Shown here piece by piece: positions 15,012 through 24,700 of a stretch of 64,000 bases of DNA. The stretch's first letter is position 1; each line of letters opens with the position of its first letter. The notes beneath the pieces were generated by a model. It searched no databases and was not told the DNA's origin. It saw only the letters and a list, made by a program, of their open reading frames with translations. The DNA is from Desulfoscipio gibsoniae DSM 7213 (GTDB lineage: Bacteria > Bacillota > Desulfotomaculia > Desulfotomaculales > Desulfallaceae). Made by a program: the position numbers and the translations under genes. The stretch lies in the NCBI RefSeq assembly GCF_000233715.2, contig NC_021184.1, forward strand, positions 3,558,001 through 3,622,000, given 5' to 3'.

Positions 15012-15881
15012 CTAAAACATTGTGCCGAGTGAGCTTAAAATTTGCATGACGATGATTGCCATGTAGGTCAGCAGGAAGCACATCAGCATAACAAACGAGA
15101 AAATCCTGATCCTCGGCGGGATTTTCTGCGCCTGACCTTTCAGCCGCTGAAGCTCCAGCGCTTTGAAGTCATGAGCCAGCATCCGAAAATACACGGCGCT
15201 GTCATCGCCTCTTAGGACTCCTATGAGTCCTCTGACTATGTCGGAGAGCATAGGCGAATTGAGCCTTGCCTCAAACCTTGTCAGTGCTGCCTCATAAGAA
15301 GATGAGCGCATGTCTGCTGTCAGCACATCCAACTCTCCGGCAAATACGGGACCGGCATTCTTTTTGTAGTTTTCCATCATCGCCAGCACATCACGGCTGG
15401 ACTTAAGGGTCTGTTCAATGGTAGAGACAAACCTCGGAAGCTCTCCCTCAATCTGATCCCGCTTTTCCTTTAGCTGCTCGTCAGCCTTGCGGGTTTCCTT
15501 GAAATATGTCAGGACGGCAAGGATAACCAGCACCGGCGAGAGCAGCGGCAGGACGAACAGGCAGGGTATCTCGCCCAGTAGTATCGCTCCGGCCTTTGTG
15601 ATGGCATAAGCCGAATAAACCTCCGGCGTCATACCGATGCCAGCCGCTTTCAGCACATTTGCCTGTCGGCTTCGCTTATACTCGTCCATCCGGATGTATT
15701 TTGAGAGCTTGACCGCCCCCGACATCAGCCAGACCTCCACCGTTTTGGCTGCCTTTTTGTTATTTCTTCCCGCATTCAGCATGGCTTTCGCTGCACCCAT
15801 GGAGGGCAGCTTCAGGAGACTTGCCAGTATGAAGTACAGACCTGCGGCAAGGAGTATCCCTGTAAAAAATAGTTGTGTCAT
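15012..15881 (-). CDS. tadC: TadC-like pilus platform protein
   Basis: 289 residues from ATG 15,881; the extra upstream codons overlap TadB in another frame. It has four hydrophobic segments, one N-terminal, a pair in the middle (LLGEIPCLFVLPLLSPVLVI), and one at the C-terminus (FSFVMLMCFLLTYMAIIV). The cytoplasmic part contains GELPRFVSTIEQTLKSSRD, typical of the type II secretion F (GspF/TadB/TadC) domain. With TadB it forms the inner-membrane platform on which the TadA ATPase drives Flp pilus assembly. Confidence 0.85.
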   Translation of the reverse strand: MTQLFFTGILLAAGLYFILASLLKLPSMGAAKAMLNAGRNNKKAAKTVEVWLMSGAVKLSKYIRMDEYKRSRQANVLKAAGIGMTPEVYSAYAITKAGAILLGEIPCLFVLPLLSPVLVILAVLTYFKETRKADEQLKEKRDQIEGELPRFVSTIEQTLKSSRDVLAMMENYKKNAGPVFAGELDVLTADMRSSSYEAALTRFEARLNSPMLSDIVRGLIGVLRGDDSAVYFRMLAHDFKALELQRLKGQAQKIPPRIRIFSFVMLMCFLLTYMAIIVMQILSSLGTMF

Positions 15882-15889
15882 CCCTTCCG

Positions 15890-16819
15890 TCACCTCCTGT
15901 ACTCGATTGGCTTGGTCAGCCTGATGACAAAGGCTGTGGAGATAAAAATGGCGGCGGCACATACCGCCAGAATAATCTGCCCCACCGCCGTGTGCATCAG
16001 GGTGTGGTACCAGTCCTTGTTGAGAAAATACATAATCGGCACGTTACCTACCACCAAAAGAGCCATGATAATGAATTCCTTGCGAGGCTCAAACACCAGG
16101 TATTCCAGCTCGGCGTTGACGATACGCATATCCGAGAGCTTTGAAACAATCGGAGTCAGCGTGGTCTTGAGGCTGCGGTCATGCTGGCAGGCGGCGATGG
16201 CGTCGCACCATTCATGGAACACATCGTTGTCTATTTTAGGCTTCATGTCATGGAGTGCCTTGTCCAAATCGGGGTCGATGAGCTTCACTTGTGTCTGAAA
16301 TCCGACGAACACGCTCCGCACAGGCGGGTTCAGATATTGGATGCTTTCCTCCACCGCCGTCAGGATATCCTCACTTCGCAGATATGCCGTGGTGATGATA
16401 GACAGCGCCGTTTCCAGCTCCGCAGCGATGTTTTTTTTGTAATGCGTGGCTGTCAGCCTGATGTACCAAAATGGAATGAACATCATTCCGATTGCCATCA
16501 CAGGCACGAGAAACACATTGCCGATCAGGATGGCAAGGCTGGCGCCTATCGCAAGGGAGGCAAGCGACGCCGCACAGATCATAGAGAAGCGGGAGCTTCG
16601 TCCTGTGATGGCGAGTATCTCCTGCACCTCGGTGATCTCCCTGCGAAGGAAGGACGGCTTCTTCCTGCGGGCGATTTCATTGATTTCAGCCTTTATGCTC
16701 TTGTTTTTACGGGTAAGAAAGCTGAAGAGTCCATTGGTAAACTCCAGCGGGGACAGTCCGAGCAAAAGAAAAGCGCCGATAACAAGACCGGCACAGGCAA
16801 TTAAAAGGATTGTCATCAT
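15890..16819 (-). CDS. tadB: TadB-like pilus platform protein
   Basis: 309 residues from ATG 16,819 in the overlap TGATG with the TadA stop. Membrane segments lie at the N-terminus, at about residues 85-120 (two) and at the C-terminus (two). The cytoplasmic loop IAAELETALSIITTAYLRSED followed by AVEESIQYLNPPV is a GspF-type domain. It is partner of TadC in the Flp pilus platform. Confidence 0.85.
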   Translation of the reverse strand: MMTILLIACAGLVIGAFLLLGLSPLEFTNGLFSFLTRKNKSIKAEINEIARRKKPSFLRREITEVQEILAITGRSSRFSMICAASLASLAIGASLAILIGNVFLVPVMAIGMMFIPFWYIRLTATHYKKNIAAELETALSIITTAYLRSEDILTAVEESIQYLNPPVRSVFVGFQTQVKLIDPDLDKALHDMKPKIDNDVFHEWCDAIAACQHDRSLKTTLTPIVSKLSDMRIVNAELEYLVFEPRKEFIIMALLVVGNVPIMYFLNKDWYHTLMHTAVGQIILAVCAAAIFISTAFVIRLTKPIEYRR

Positions 16820-18243
16820 CAGACAGCACCTCCCGCTAACAGGATTTGCTTCAGGGTATCCTGCGGCATTCCGTTTTCAAGAAAACGCTTTTGAAGACTT
16901 GGGGAGATTCCCTGTACTGCGCTGTGGCAGCCGTTGATTATGAATTTCCCATTCTCTACCCTGTTCTCGGTAATCTGGAACTGGAACAGGCTGCGGAAAT
17001 TCCGGGAGCCGTCCGGCAGGATTTCACATTCCATGATCTCCATCATTCGGCGCTGCTTGTTCTCCAGCTGCTTTGAAAAGACCACGATCGGGAATGCCTC
17101 GGTCACCAAATCCATGAGCGTGTTGTCCGCCATGTCATATTTTCTTTTGCACAAAGTGACCATTCGGCGCCATGTAGCCTCACAGCTGTTGGAGTGGATG
17201 GTGGTCAGCACCGTGTGACCGGTTCTGGCCGACTCCTGGGCGGCATAGGCTTCGGGTCCGCGCATCTCGCCCACACAGATAATTTCGGGATTGAAGCGCA
17301 GTGCCATGTCCAGCAGGATGTCCTGATCGATATTCTGCTTCTCGTTCTCACTCATGCGAGTCAGGGTATGGATAACGCTGTTGCACACCTTGCCGTCCTT
17401 CTGCCTCACCAACGCCAGCTCACGGGAGCCGTTTTCGATGGTGAATATACGCTTGTTGTCGGGGATAGTGGTCAGAAGCCATCCCGCCAGAGTGGTCTTT
17501 CCAGAGCTGGTCGCCCCTGCCACGCAGACAGAAATTCCGTATCTGAGGCACTCCGCCAGAAAGTCCAGCATCGGCTCGGTCGCCGTACCGCCTCTTGTGA
17601 AATCGTCTTTTTTCATGGATTGGGGATTTACAATACGGATAGAAGCGGAAACGCCTACATCCTCGTCCACCAACGGAGTTTTCAGCACGGCGATACGGAT
17701 ATTCTTGGAGAGATGCCCCAAAATGGCGGGACTTGCGTTGTCCAGCACCATGCCGGACACATGGAGCATTCGGCGCACCACGTTGATGGCGTGTTCGGGG
17801 CTGTCAAAGTGTTCGTCTAGCTTTTTGGTGATCCCGCTGCTGTACTGCACCTCAATGTCGTTCCAGGCGTTGACGTCAATTTCTTCAATACCGGCTCCGA
17901 AGATGTATTTTGTCAGGAAGGAAAACTCCGCCATCTCGGTGTACAGGGCATCCACCAACTGCTCCTGTGTCATGCCCGCAACGGTAATACGGTAATCCTG
18001 AACATATTTAGTGATATACCGCTTGATCTGCGCCTTGACTTCCTCCGTGCCGCCATCGGTAATAAGCACGGCATATTTACTGGAGATATACTCCTGCACC
18101 TCATGTAACACAGAGCTGAAATCCCTGGCGGCTTCACCGGATGAAAAAAACAGGCCTTGATTGCCTGTCATGTTGACGCTGTGCGGTCTATCGGTTGTCA
18201 ACGGCGGGATAATCGCAGCTTTTCTATGGTTTTTCCTGCTCAT
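16819..18243 (-). CDS. cpaF: TadA/CpaF-type pilus assembly ATPase
   Basis: 474 residues. The N-terminal domain is followed by the secretion ATPase core with Walker A GATSSGKTT at residues 243-251, the Asp box around IFTIENGSREL, Walker B in IICVGEMRGPEA and the His box GHTVLTTIHSNS. This is the hexameric motor of Tad/Flp pili. A related VirB11-type role in conjugation cannot be excluded, but immediate neighbours are TadB, TadC and TadZ, not T4SS genes. The start overlaps the TadZ stop as ATGA. Confidence 0.92.
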   Translation of the reverse strand: MSRKNHRKAAIIPPLTTDRPHSVNMTGNQGLFFSSGEAARDFSSVLHEVQEYISSKYAVLITDGGTEEVKAQIKRYITKYVQDYRITVAGMTQEQLVDALYTEMAEFSFLTKYIFGAGIEEIDVNAWNDIEVQYSSGITKKLDEHFDSPEHAINVVRRMLHVSGMVLDNASPAILGHLSKNIRIAVLKTPLVDEDVGVSASIRIVNPQSMKKDDFTRGGTATEPMLDFLAECLRYGISVCVAGATSSGKTTLAGWLLTTIPDNKRIFTIENGSRELALVRQKDGKVCNSVIHTLTRMSENEKQNIDQDILLDMALRFNPEIICVGEMRGPEAYAAQESARTGHTVLTTIHSNSCEATWRRMVTLCKRKYDMADNTLMDLVTEAFPIVVFSKQLENKQRRMMEIMECEILPDGSRNFRSLFQFQITENRVENGKFIINGCHSAVQGISPSLQKRFLENGMPQDTLKQILLAGGAV

Positions 18244-19052
18244 ACGGCGAACACCTCCTTTGCGATTGCAGCGATTTCCTTGCGGAAGCTCCGGCTGTCC
18301 TTGAGCGTCAATTCACCCAGCAGATTCCCCGCAAGAGCCAGGTTCTCTAGCTCGTCAGAATGGGGAAGCTTGAAGGCGACACTGCCCAAGACCTGCTCGA
18401 TATGCTCTCCGGCCTGATTGGGCTTGACGTTGGAGGCTACCTTGTACTGCTTGTCAGCGTCCCATTTTTTATCCTTCAGAAGCGGGAGCTGGCTTGACAG
18501 GTAGCTGATGGATTTCAGGTCGCAGTTAACCAGCCGGAGTACCGAATCAGCCTCCAGCAGGGATACCGCCGACAGGATATCGTGAGCGATGGCGCTGCCG
18601 CAGTCGATGATGATGTAGTCCGCTATGTCCCTAAGATGGTCGATAAGCTCTGCCGCCAGCTCCTGGGAATATGGCGGGTAGGTGAACACATTCTCACCCT
18701 TGAGCATACCTATAATGGTCAAGTAGTCCAGCTTCTTATGGGTGACGCAGTTCTGCTTGATGAGCAGGTTCGTCACATGGGTGGCGGCGAGAATACTGCC
18801 GAGAGAGCGCTCACACTCCAGATCGCCGGGCGGACAGATACAGGGCAGCATAGGTGCGGTCATGTCGCACAGCAGTAAAGCTACATTCTTTTTCTGATCT
18901 GCCAGATGCTTGGCGAGGCGAACACTCACGGTTGTCTTGCCGCTTGCGGGACTTCCCCATACCGCCAACACCTGCACGTCCTGCTTCGGCTCATCCGGCA
19001 CAGGCTCGGTCTGCTTGCGGGAGAAGATGCTCCCCTTCATAAAATTAAGCAT
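18240..19052 (-). CDS. TadZ/CpaE-like MinD-family ATPase
   Basis: 270 residues from ATG 19,052, with GGAGG 8 nt upstream; a GTG at 19,061 sits inside that site. A deviant Walker A GSPASGKTTVSVRLA lies near residue 31, LLCDMTAP is switch-like, and ADYIIIDCGSAIAHD is the Walker B strand. CpaE/TadZ proteins localise pilus machines to the cell pole or membrane. The gene lies between CpaB and TadA, the usual Tad order. The N-terminal receiver-like domain of classic CpaE is missing. Confidence 0.85.
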   Translation of the reverse strand: MLNFMKGSIFSRKQTEPVPDEPKQDVQVLAVWGSPASGKTTVSVRLAKHLADQKKNVALLLCDMTAPMLPCICPPGDLECERSLGSILAATHVTNLLIKQNCVTHKKLDYLTIIGMLKGENVFTYPPYSQELAAELIDHLRDIADYIIIDCGSAIAHDILSAVSLLEADSVLRLVNCDLKSISYLSSQLPLLKDKKWDADKQYKVASNVKPNQAGEHIEQVLGSVAFKLPHSDELENLALAGNLLGELTLKDSRSFRKEIAAIAKEVFAV

Positions 19053-19053
19053 C

Positions 19054-19887
19054 CTATTCACCTCCGGCTTCCTGTACAGGTGTTTCCGACACGGTCGGAG
19101 TGACCGAAGCAGTTGGTGCAGCTGGCGCAGTAGACTGTGCCGTCTGTGACGCAGGCTGCGGATGCAAAGCCTTAATCAGCTTGTCCTGCAGCTCGGTAAA
19201 TTTGGCGGCGGCTTCCTTGGAGCCTCTGTATACAAGGGATAGATGAAGCTTACCGTCCGCTTCCAGCTCGGCAAGGATTTTAGTCTGCTCCGGCGAAGCC
19301 AGCAGGGTAACCGTAGCTGGAAGCTGTTTTTCATCCTCATCCTCGCTCTGCTCACCGTTGTCGGTATCGTAGCCTGTACTGGCAGTCACGCCGATGACCT
19401 CCATATATGTCAGCTCCGGAGGGATTACTGTCATGCCCTGCTTTTTATAGTCAGGTGCGATAACTGATACAATGTCGCCGGAAATCAGCTTGCCTGACAA
19501 GCCTCCGGCAAAGTTTTTTATGCTGATGGATATGGCCTGCTTATCACCGTTCAAGTTATAGAGGTAGGCGTTCTCCGACGCCGGAGTGTCTGATAGCTTG
19601 GCTGGGAGAATATAATCGCCGGGCGCGAGATCTGCCACAGCATATTTGCCGAACGCAGCGTCCTGCTGCTTTATTACATCCTCCGGCAGGTTGTAGCCGC
19701 CGACCTCCACGCTCTGGAGCATATCCTTGGTGATTTCGTCGCCAGCTTTTATGTCCTTCACCACACGGATGACAGTCGTTTTTTGAGATACGCTCTGATT
19801 AAAGAGCGGGGTAAGACCAAAGCAGATGATTAATGCCAGCACGATGCAGATTACTCCAAGCATCGTGCGGTTTTTTAGAAAGCTCAT
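19054..19887 (-). CDS. cpaB: CpaB/RcpC-like Flp pilus assembly protein
   Basis: 277 residues. One N-terminal membrane segment (LGVICIVLALIICFGL) is followed by a SAF domain (TVIRVVKDIKAGDEITKDML) and a beta-rich CpaB/RcpC domain (LSGKLISGDIVSVIAPD), then an Ala/Pro/Thr-rich tail. In Tad systems CpaB is periplasmic or extracellular and helps guide or modify the pilus. The downstream TadZ start lies next to its stop. Confidence 0.88.
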   Translation of the reverse strand: MSFLKNRTMLGVICIVLALIICFGLTPLFNQSVSQKTTVIRVVKDIKAGDEITKDMLQSVEVGGYNLPEDVIKQQDAAFGKYAVADLAPGDYILPAKLSDTPASENAYLYNLNGDKQAISISIKNFAGGLSGKLISGDIVSVIAPDYKKQGMTVIPPELTYMEVIGVTASTGYDTDNGEQSEDEDEKQLPATVTLLASPEQTKILAELEADGKLHLSLVYRGSKEAAAKFTELQDKLIKALHPQPASQTAQSTAPAAPTASVTPTVSETPVQEAGGE

Positions 19888-19900
19888 AGGGTGTTCCTCC

Positions 19901-20344
19901 TTAAAATATGAAGTAGGCTGTGAGGCAGCCGAGGGAAAGAAACGGCGCGAGAGGATATGCCTTTTGAGCAGTCCTCCCGCGCAGCTTTTGGATTATATGG
20001 TTGCCTGCATGGAATACCAGCAGGGCGGTTAAGCCAATGAATGTGGCGGCCATGCTTTTGCTAAAACCCAGCACCAGCCCTGCCGCCGCCATGAGCTTGA
20101 TATCCCCGCCGCCCATACCGCCAAAAAGCAGGGCGGTAATTAGGAAAAGCGCGGCGGCTAAAATACCAGCCAGCTTCACCAGTTCAAAGTCGAGCATTCC
20201 GGTCAGAGCGATCCCAAGGCAGATGCTGTCGGGTATGATTTTCTTTCGGATATCTGAGATCGAAGCCGCCAGGAGCAGGGCGGCAAAAAAGCCGCCCTGC
20301 TCATATGGCGCCAGCTGGGACAAAGCGTCCAGATTAGCCCCCAT
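19901..20344 (-). CDS. TadV/CpaA-type prepilin peptidase
   Basis: 147 residues, six hydrophobic segments. The two catalytic aspartates of type IV prepilin peptidases are visible in ASISDIRKKIIPD and GGMGGGDIKLMAA. It lacks the N-terminal methylase domain, as TadV/CpaA proteins do. It should process the adjacent Flp-like pilin, whose gene it overlaps by 11 nt. Confidence 0.9.
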   Translation of the reverse strand: MGANLDALSQLAPYEQGGFFAALLLAASISDIRKKIIPDSICLGIALTGMLDFELVKLAGILAAALFLITALLFGGMGGGDIKLMAAAGLVLGFSKSMAATFIGLTALLVFHAGNHIIQKLRGRTAQKAYPLAPFLSLGCLTAYFIF

Positions 20345-20597
20345 AGTTGAACATATCCTGGATGCGCTGTTTCAGCGTCGGCAGGACAGTTTCACCGAAC
20401 AGGGCGTAGAGACCTCCGAGGACGAGGGCACCGATGACGACGGCCATCAGGATTTTAATGGCGGTGTCTACGAAGCCTTCCCCGCGCTGGGAGCAGAGGA
20501 TAACCCTCGATCTAATGAACATTTCCGTGGCTTTGGCAACTGCCTTGGCGATCATTTCATTTGCCTTGTTGATGATTTTTTTTACGAGCTTTTTCAT
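20334..20597 (-). CDS. Flp-like pilin candidate (DUF6133-like)
   Basis: 87 residues with GGAGGT upstream. A basic helix (KKLVKKIINKANEMIAKAVA) precedes SQRGEGFVDTAIKILMAVVI, a GEGF-type prepilin cleavage motif followed by one hydrophobic helix, and a short tail ending DMFNYGG. This is the plan of Flp pilins, with a longer leader than usual; from memory similar proteins are grouped as DUF6133. It is first in the Tad cluster and overlaps the peptidase gene, which fits the major pilin. Confidence 0.8.
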   Translation of the reverse strand: MKKLVKKIINKANEMIAKAVAKATEMFIRSRVILCSQRGEGFVDTAIKILMAVVIGALVLGGLYALFGETVLPTLKQRIQDMFNYGG

Positions 20598-20665
20598 TGT
20601 GATTTACCTCCAAAATATTTTTTAAGTTTATGGTTGTTATGTGTATCAAAAGGGAAAGGCGGGGC

Positions 20666-21073
20666 TTACATCCCCGCCATCTTAATACCGGAGTCCTGCT
20701 CCGGCTGCTCAAAAGGGGGCGAATCCGCCGCCTTCTGCTGCTGGCTCTGAGTGAGAGACTGGTTATACGCCTCGATGACCGCATTGTTCAGCTGCTCCCT
20801 GAATTCCTTGGTGACAGGGAAGCAGATGTCCTTGTACTCGCCGTTTCCCGCCTTGTAGCTGGGCATGGCGACGAACAGTCCCTTGGTGCTGTCCATAATC
20901 TTCACGTTCCTGATCGCGAAGCAACCGTTGAGATTGACGGATGCATAGGCACGGAGATTGCCCTCTGGATGGATGGAGCTGATTTTAACGTCCACCTTCA
21001 TGGGCATTGGCTGCTCGGCTGCGGTCTGCGCAGCTTCCTGCACGGTATTGACCGCTTTCTGTGTTTTAGGCAT
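20666..21073 (-). CDS. SpoVG-family protein
   Basis: 135 residues from ATG 21,073 (GGAGG upstream). Residues ~25-110 (VDVKISSIHPEGNLRAYASV, FAIRNVKIMDSTKGLFVAMP) match the SpoVG fold, a small nucleic-acid-binding regulator. Mobile-element SpoVG paralogues such as this one carry extra tails; here it is Gln/Glu/Pro-rich and ends DSGIKMAGM, one of the shared C-terminal patterns. It precedes the pilin gene and could regulate the element's transcripts. Confidence 0.88.
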   Translation of the reverse strand: MPKTQKAVNTVQEAAQTAAEQPMPMKVDVKISSIHPEGNLRAYASVNLNGCFAIRNVKIMDSTKGLFVAMPSYKAGNGEYKDICFPVTKEFREQLNNAVIEAYNQSLTQSQQQKAADSPPFEQPEQDSGIKMAGM

Positions 21074-21116
21074 TTATGTTTCCTCCTTCTTAATTATTTT
21101 TGTGACATAAATAAAC

Positions 21117-21135
21117 AGCCTTCCGGCTGCAGGTG
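21117..21135 (-). terminator. Weak hairpin between YodL-like and SpoVG-like genes
   Basis: Minus strand GCAGCC, loop GGAA, GGCTGT followed by TTATTTATG. It is short and the U-run is interrupted, so it is at most a weak terminator. Confidence 0.35.
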
Positions 21136-21141
21136 ATGAGG

Positions 21142-21702
21142 TTACATACTCATTGTCGGGCCTTGGTACAGCTCCTGCTCCGGCGGCTGGAAGGGTATCT
21201 CCTTGAAGCCGAAGCGGTCAACATAGTGGAAGCTGCTGACGGACTTGTCATATAGCTCGATAACATCCGACATAGACAGGCTGTGTCCTTCATAGCCGGT
21301 CGGATGAGCAAGGTTGAATCTGGCGAAGAGCTCGTCCAGATTATTGGTGTCCACCTCGCCGTTGTAAACAGTCCGGTAGTTATCCGGGTCAGGCTCTCCA
21401 AATCGCTCCAGCAACTCGTCATACCCGATGAATTTCATCATGGGATCAACATCAGGTCTGAGCTGCCAGACTCGGCAGCTTTTGAGAAGCGGCGCACCAC
21501 CTGCCGGGTCGATTCTCCTTTCAGTCAGCCCTTCATAAACGCCGCTTCTCCACTCCAGCTCCAGTCCTTCTTTTTCTGTCAGGTAAGACCGAAGCTCATC
21601 CTTCTGGAACAGCGGGTCGACAACAGCCTTGCCGTTGTCGATATAGCCTGCCTTATTGCCGTAGTAAAGGATAAGATCGTTTTTTATCCGTATATTATTC
21701 AT
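21142..21702 (-). CDS. YodL-domain protein (DUF4316-like)
   Basis: 186 residues with GGAGGC 5 nt before ATG. The middle has VWQLRPDVDPMMKFIGYDEL, then RTVYNGEVDTNNLDELFARF and PTGYEGHSLSMSDVIELYD, the YodL-domain pattern seen in many ICE cargo proteins. It is soluble. It ends LYQGPTMSM, the shared tail. The domain's biochemical role is not established. It lies between the giant surface protein and SpoVG. Confidence 0.82.
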   Translation of the reverse strand: MNNIRIKNDLILYYGNKAGYIDNGKAVVDPLFQKDELRSYLTEKEGLELEWRSGVYEGLTERRIDPAGGAPLLKSCRVWQLRPDVDPMMKFIGYDELLERFGEPDPDNYRTVYNGEVDTNNLDELFARFNLAHPTGYEGHSLSMSDVIELYDKSVSSFHYVDRFGFKEIPFQPPEQELYQGPTMSM

Positions 21703-21734
21703 AAAGCCTCCTTTCCCGGCAGTGAGACTGCCGT

Positions 21735-24700
21735 TTACTCAAAATAGAAGCTTACTGAGTAGGTGATATTTGACTTGTTGTACATGCAGTCGTGGTTGGT
21801 GTAGTAGTAGAATTCCAGTTGGCTGTATATGCCTGGCGACAGGCTGCGGCTGAAGGTGATGCCGTTGGTGGTCGTCGCGTAGTTCAGCTGATCCCACTGC
21901 CCTGTCAGCACGTTATACCCTCGCACACGCCCAAAGTCCTGGCCGCTGTGTCCGCTGACAGGCGGCACCGTAAAAGTGTAGTTGGTAATGGTCGCACCCG
22001 CAATACCCTGTTCCAGAATGACAGATTCAGGGCCGGTCAGCGTCATACCACCGCCTCTGTTGGGGTCGGCAATAAAGAACACGATTGCAGCCCAAGGTGA
22101 TTCGGCACCAGTGGAGTCCACAGCCTTCACTCGTACAACATTCTTGCCAAGCGGATATGCTGTACTGGTCTGCGCCGGACGTCCTTCCCATACATAGATG
22201 ATGGCGTCGCCGTCAGCGTCGGTGCTGGAGGCTGTGATGGTGATTGGTACGCCGGGAGCGATGCTGTTGCCGTCAGGGGTACGGGTAATCACCGGCGTCG
22301 TGGGCGCGGAGTTGTTAACAGTGAAGGTAATAGCTTTCCAGTCGGAATACAGTTCCCATGCGTCCTTTGCCCTGACATAAACGGTGTGAGTGCCCACAGG
22401 ATAGTAGCTGTCCGTTGTATTTCCTGAATACTCAAGCGTTACAGCGTCGCCGTCAGGATCGGTAGCCGAAGCTGAGATGTTCACCAGCAGCTTGCCGTTT
22501 TGCGCCGTTCTGGTAACCGTTGCACTGCCAGTAGGTTTGTTCGGTGCGGTATTGGTGATGGTGATGCTCTGCGAATAGGTGAATACTCTGCCTGCGCTGT
22601 CGGTAGTGCTTGCGGTCAGAACATAACTGCCAGGTGCATTAATTGCAATGACGCCGCCGCTGTTTGACAGACTTCCGGAATAGGAAGCCGGGCTTCCGTC
22701 CTTGGTCAGCGACCATGTGAGGGTTCTGCCCTCTAGTCCGGATGCTGTCGGCAGGGACACATTTATATTGCCGCCGATATGCACGGAGGACGGGATGGTG
22801 AACGGGAAGCTGGCAATTGGCTTGACCGTTGCGGTATTGGATGTAAATGTGAATTTTCTGCCGTTTACGTCCGTTGCTTCCGCAATCAGCTTCACGGCAA
22901 TGGTTTTATCCGTGCTGATGGTAAGACTGCCCCCTCCTGTGCCGACAGAGCCTGTGGCATATTGGGTATAGGGCTTGGCTTGACCGCCATCCACAGAGAT
23001 AAGCCAATCGATGCTCGTTCCGTTAAGCTCTGAGCCGGAGGCGGTTACGGCAATGGGGTCGCCGCTGTAGCTGAGTGCCGTGAGTCCGAGGGTCATCTGC
23101 GGTATGGGATAAACGGTAAAGCTCTGGCTTCTGACAAATGTTCGGCCGGTGGCGTCCGTCAGAGTGAGCGTCAGCTCATACTGACCTTTCGCCGGGAAGG
23201 TGATTGTACCGCCTGCTTTAGACAGAGTTCCGTTGACATAAGCTGAATACGGCTTTTCATCGCCGCTGCCCTGACTGATCGTCCAGCTTGCGATGAGGTT
23301 CTCCAAATCCATGCCGCTGACACTTACCGTTCCAGCTTCCCAAACGTACCAGGGCTGTGTGCTGCTGAGAGAAACAGACGGAATGGGATAGACAGTGAAG
23401 CTGCGGCTTTTGGTGAAGGAACGGCCATTAACGTCCGTCATTGTAAGGATCAGCTGATACTGTCCTTTTGACGGGAAGGTAATCGTGCCGCCATCCTTGG
23501 CCAAGTCGCCGGAAGCATAAGCATAATATGGCTTCACATCACCAGTCCCTTGCTTGACTGTCCAGCTTGCAGTGAGGTTTTCCAAATCCGTGCCGCTGAC
23601 TCCGACTGTTCCGGCTTCTCCGGTGTGCCAGGTCTGCGGTATGCTCAAAGTCATCGACGGAATCGGATAGACGGTAAATCTCTGGCTTCTGATAAAGGTG
23701 CGGCCGGTGGGGTCAGTCATCGTAAGGGTCAGCATGTACTGTCCCTTTGCGGGGAAGGTAATTGTGCCGCCCGCTTTTGTGAGCGTGCCGGATGCGTAAT
23801 TTGAATACGGCTCGGCGCCGCCGTCATCCTTTATGACCGTCCAGTCTGCGGTGAGGTTCTCCAGATCCGTGCCGCTGACGCTTATTGTTCCGGATTCGCC
23901 TGCGTACCAGACCTGCGGGGCGCTGAGTGAAATTGAAGGAATCGGATAGACCGAGGTGGACGCGCTGTAGGAGAACACCCTGCCCAGAGCATCCGTCATG
24001 GAGGCGGTGAGAACATAGTCTCCGACCTGCGTAAATTCTATTTTGCCGCCGTAGGCATTCAGGCTTCCCTCCATGAAATCGGAAGGCTCAACCTGCTCGC
24101 CGTCCTTGGTAAGCGTCCACTCAACAGGCAGCACATTGTTGTTGCCGCGTGTTCTCAGGTCGATGATGCGGTCAGTGTGAGTCGCATCGGGAAGCTCGAA
24201 GGAAATATTAAGCACGGGCAGGACTTCGATGGTGCCGCCGTTTTCGAACAGGAACACCCGCCCTGTTTCATCGGTGATACGGGCAATCAGCTCATAGGTT
24301 CCGGCGTGCTTGAAACGGATAGCTCCGCCTGTGTTATCCAGCGTTCCGCTGACATAAGTCTCAAAATCTTGGAATCCGAAGCCGTTCTCCAACAGCCACT
24401 CGACCTTCAGGCTGCCAAGCTCAGAGCTTTCCGGAACTACGTTGACGACGGTGTCGGTATGGGCAGTTTCCGGCAAAGTATATGAAATACTCGGAACAGG
24501 ATAGACCTTAACCGCTGCTGTATAGCTGTAGCTTCTGCCAGCAGGGTCAGTGAAGGAAGCTTTAAGAACATACTCGCCTTTATTTATGAAGCGGATGCTC
24601 CCGCCTGCGTTGGTCAGATCGCCCTCAATCGCATCGTCAAGCTCAACAGCTTCTCCATCCCTGGTCAATGACCACTGGATCGTGGCGTCGCCCAGGTTTT

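Noticed and set aside
16819-18243. VirB11-type conjugation ATPase
   Set aside because: The motifs alone do not exclude it, but immediate neighbours TadB, TadC, TadZ and CpaB make the Tad pilus motor the better call.
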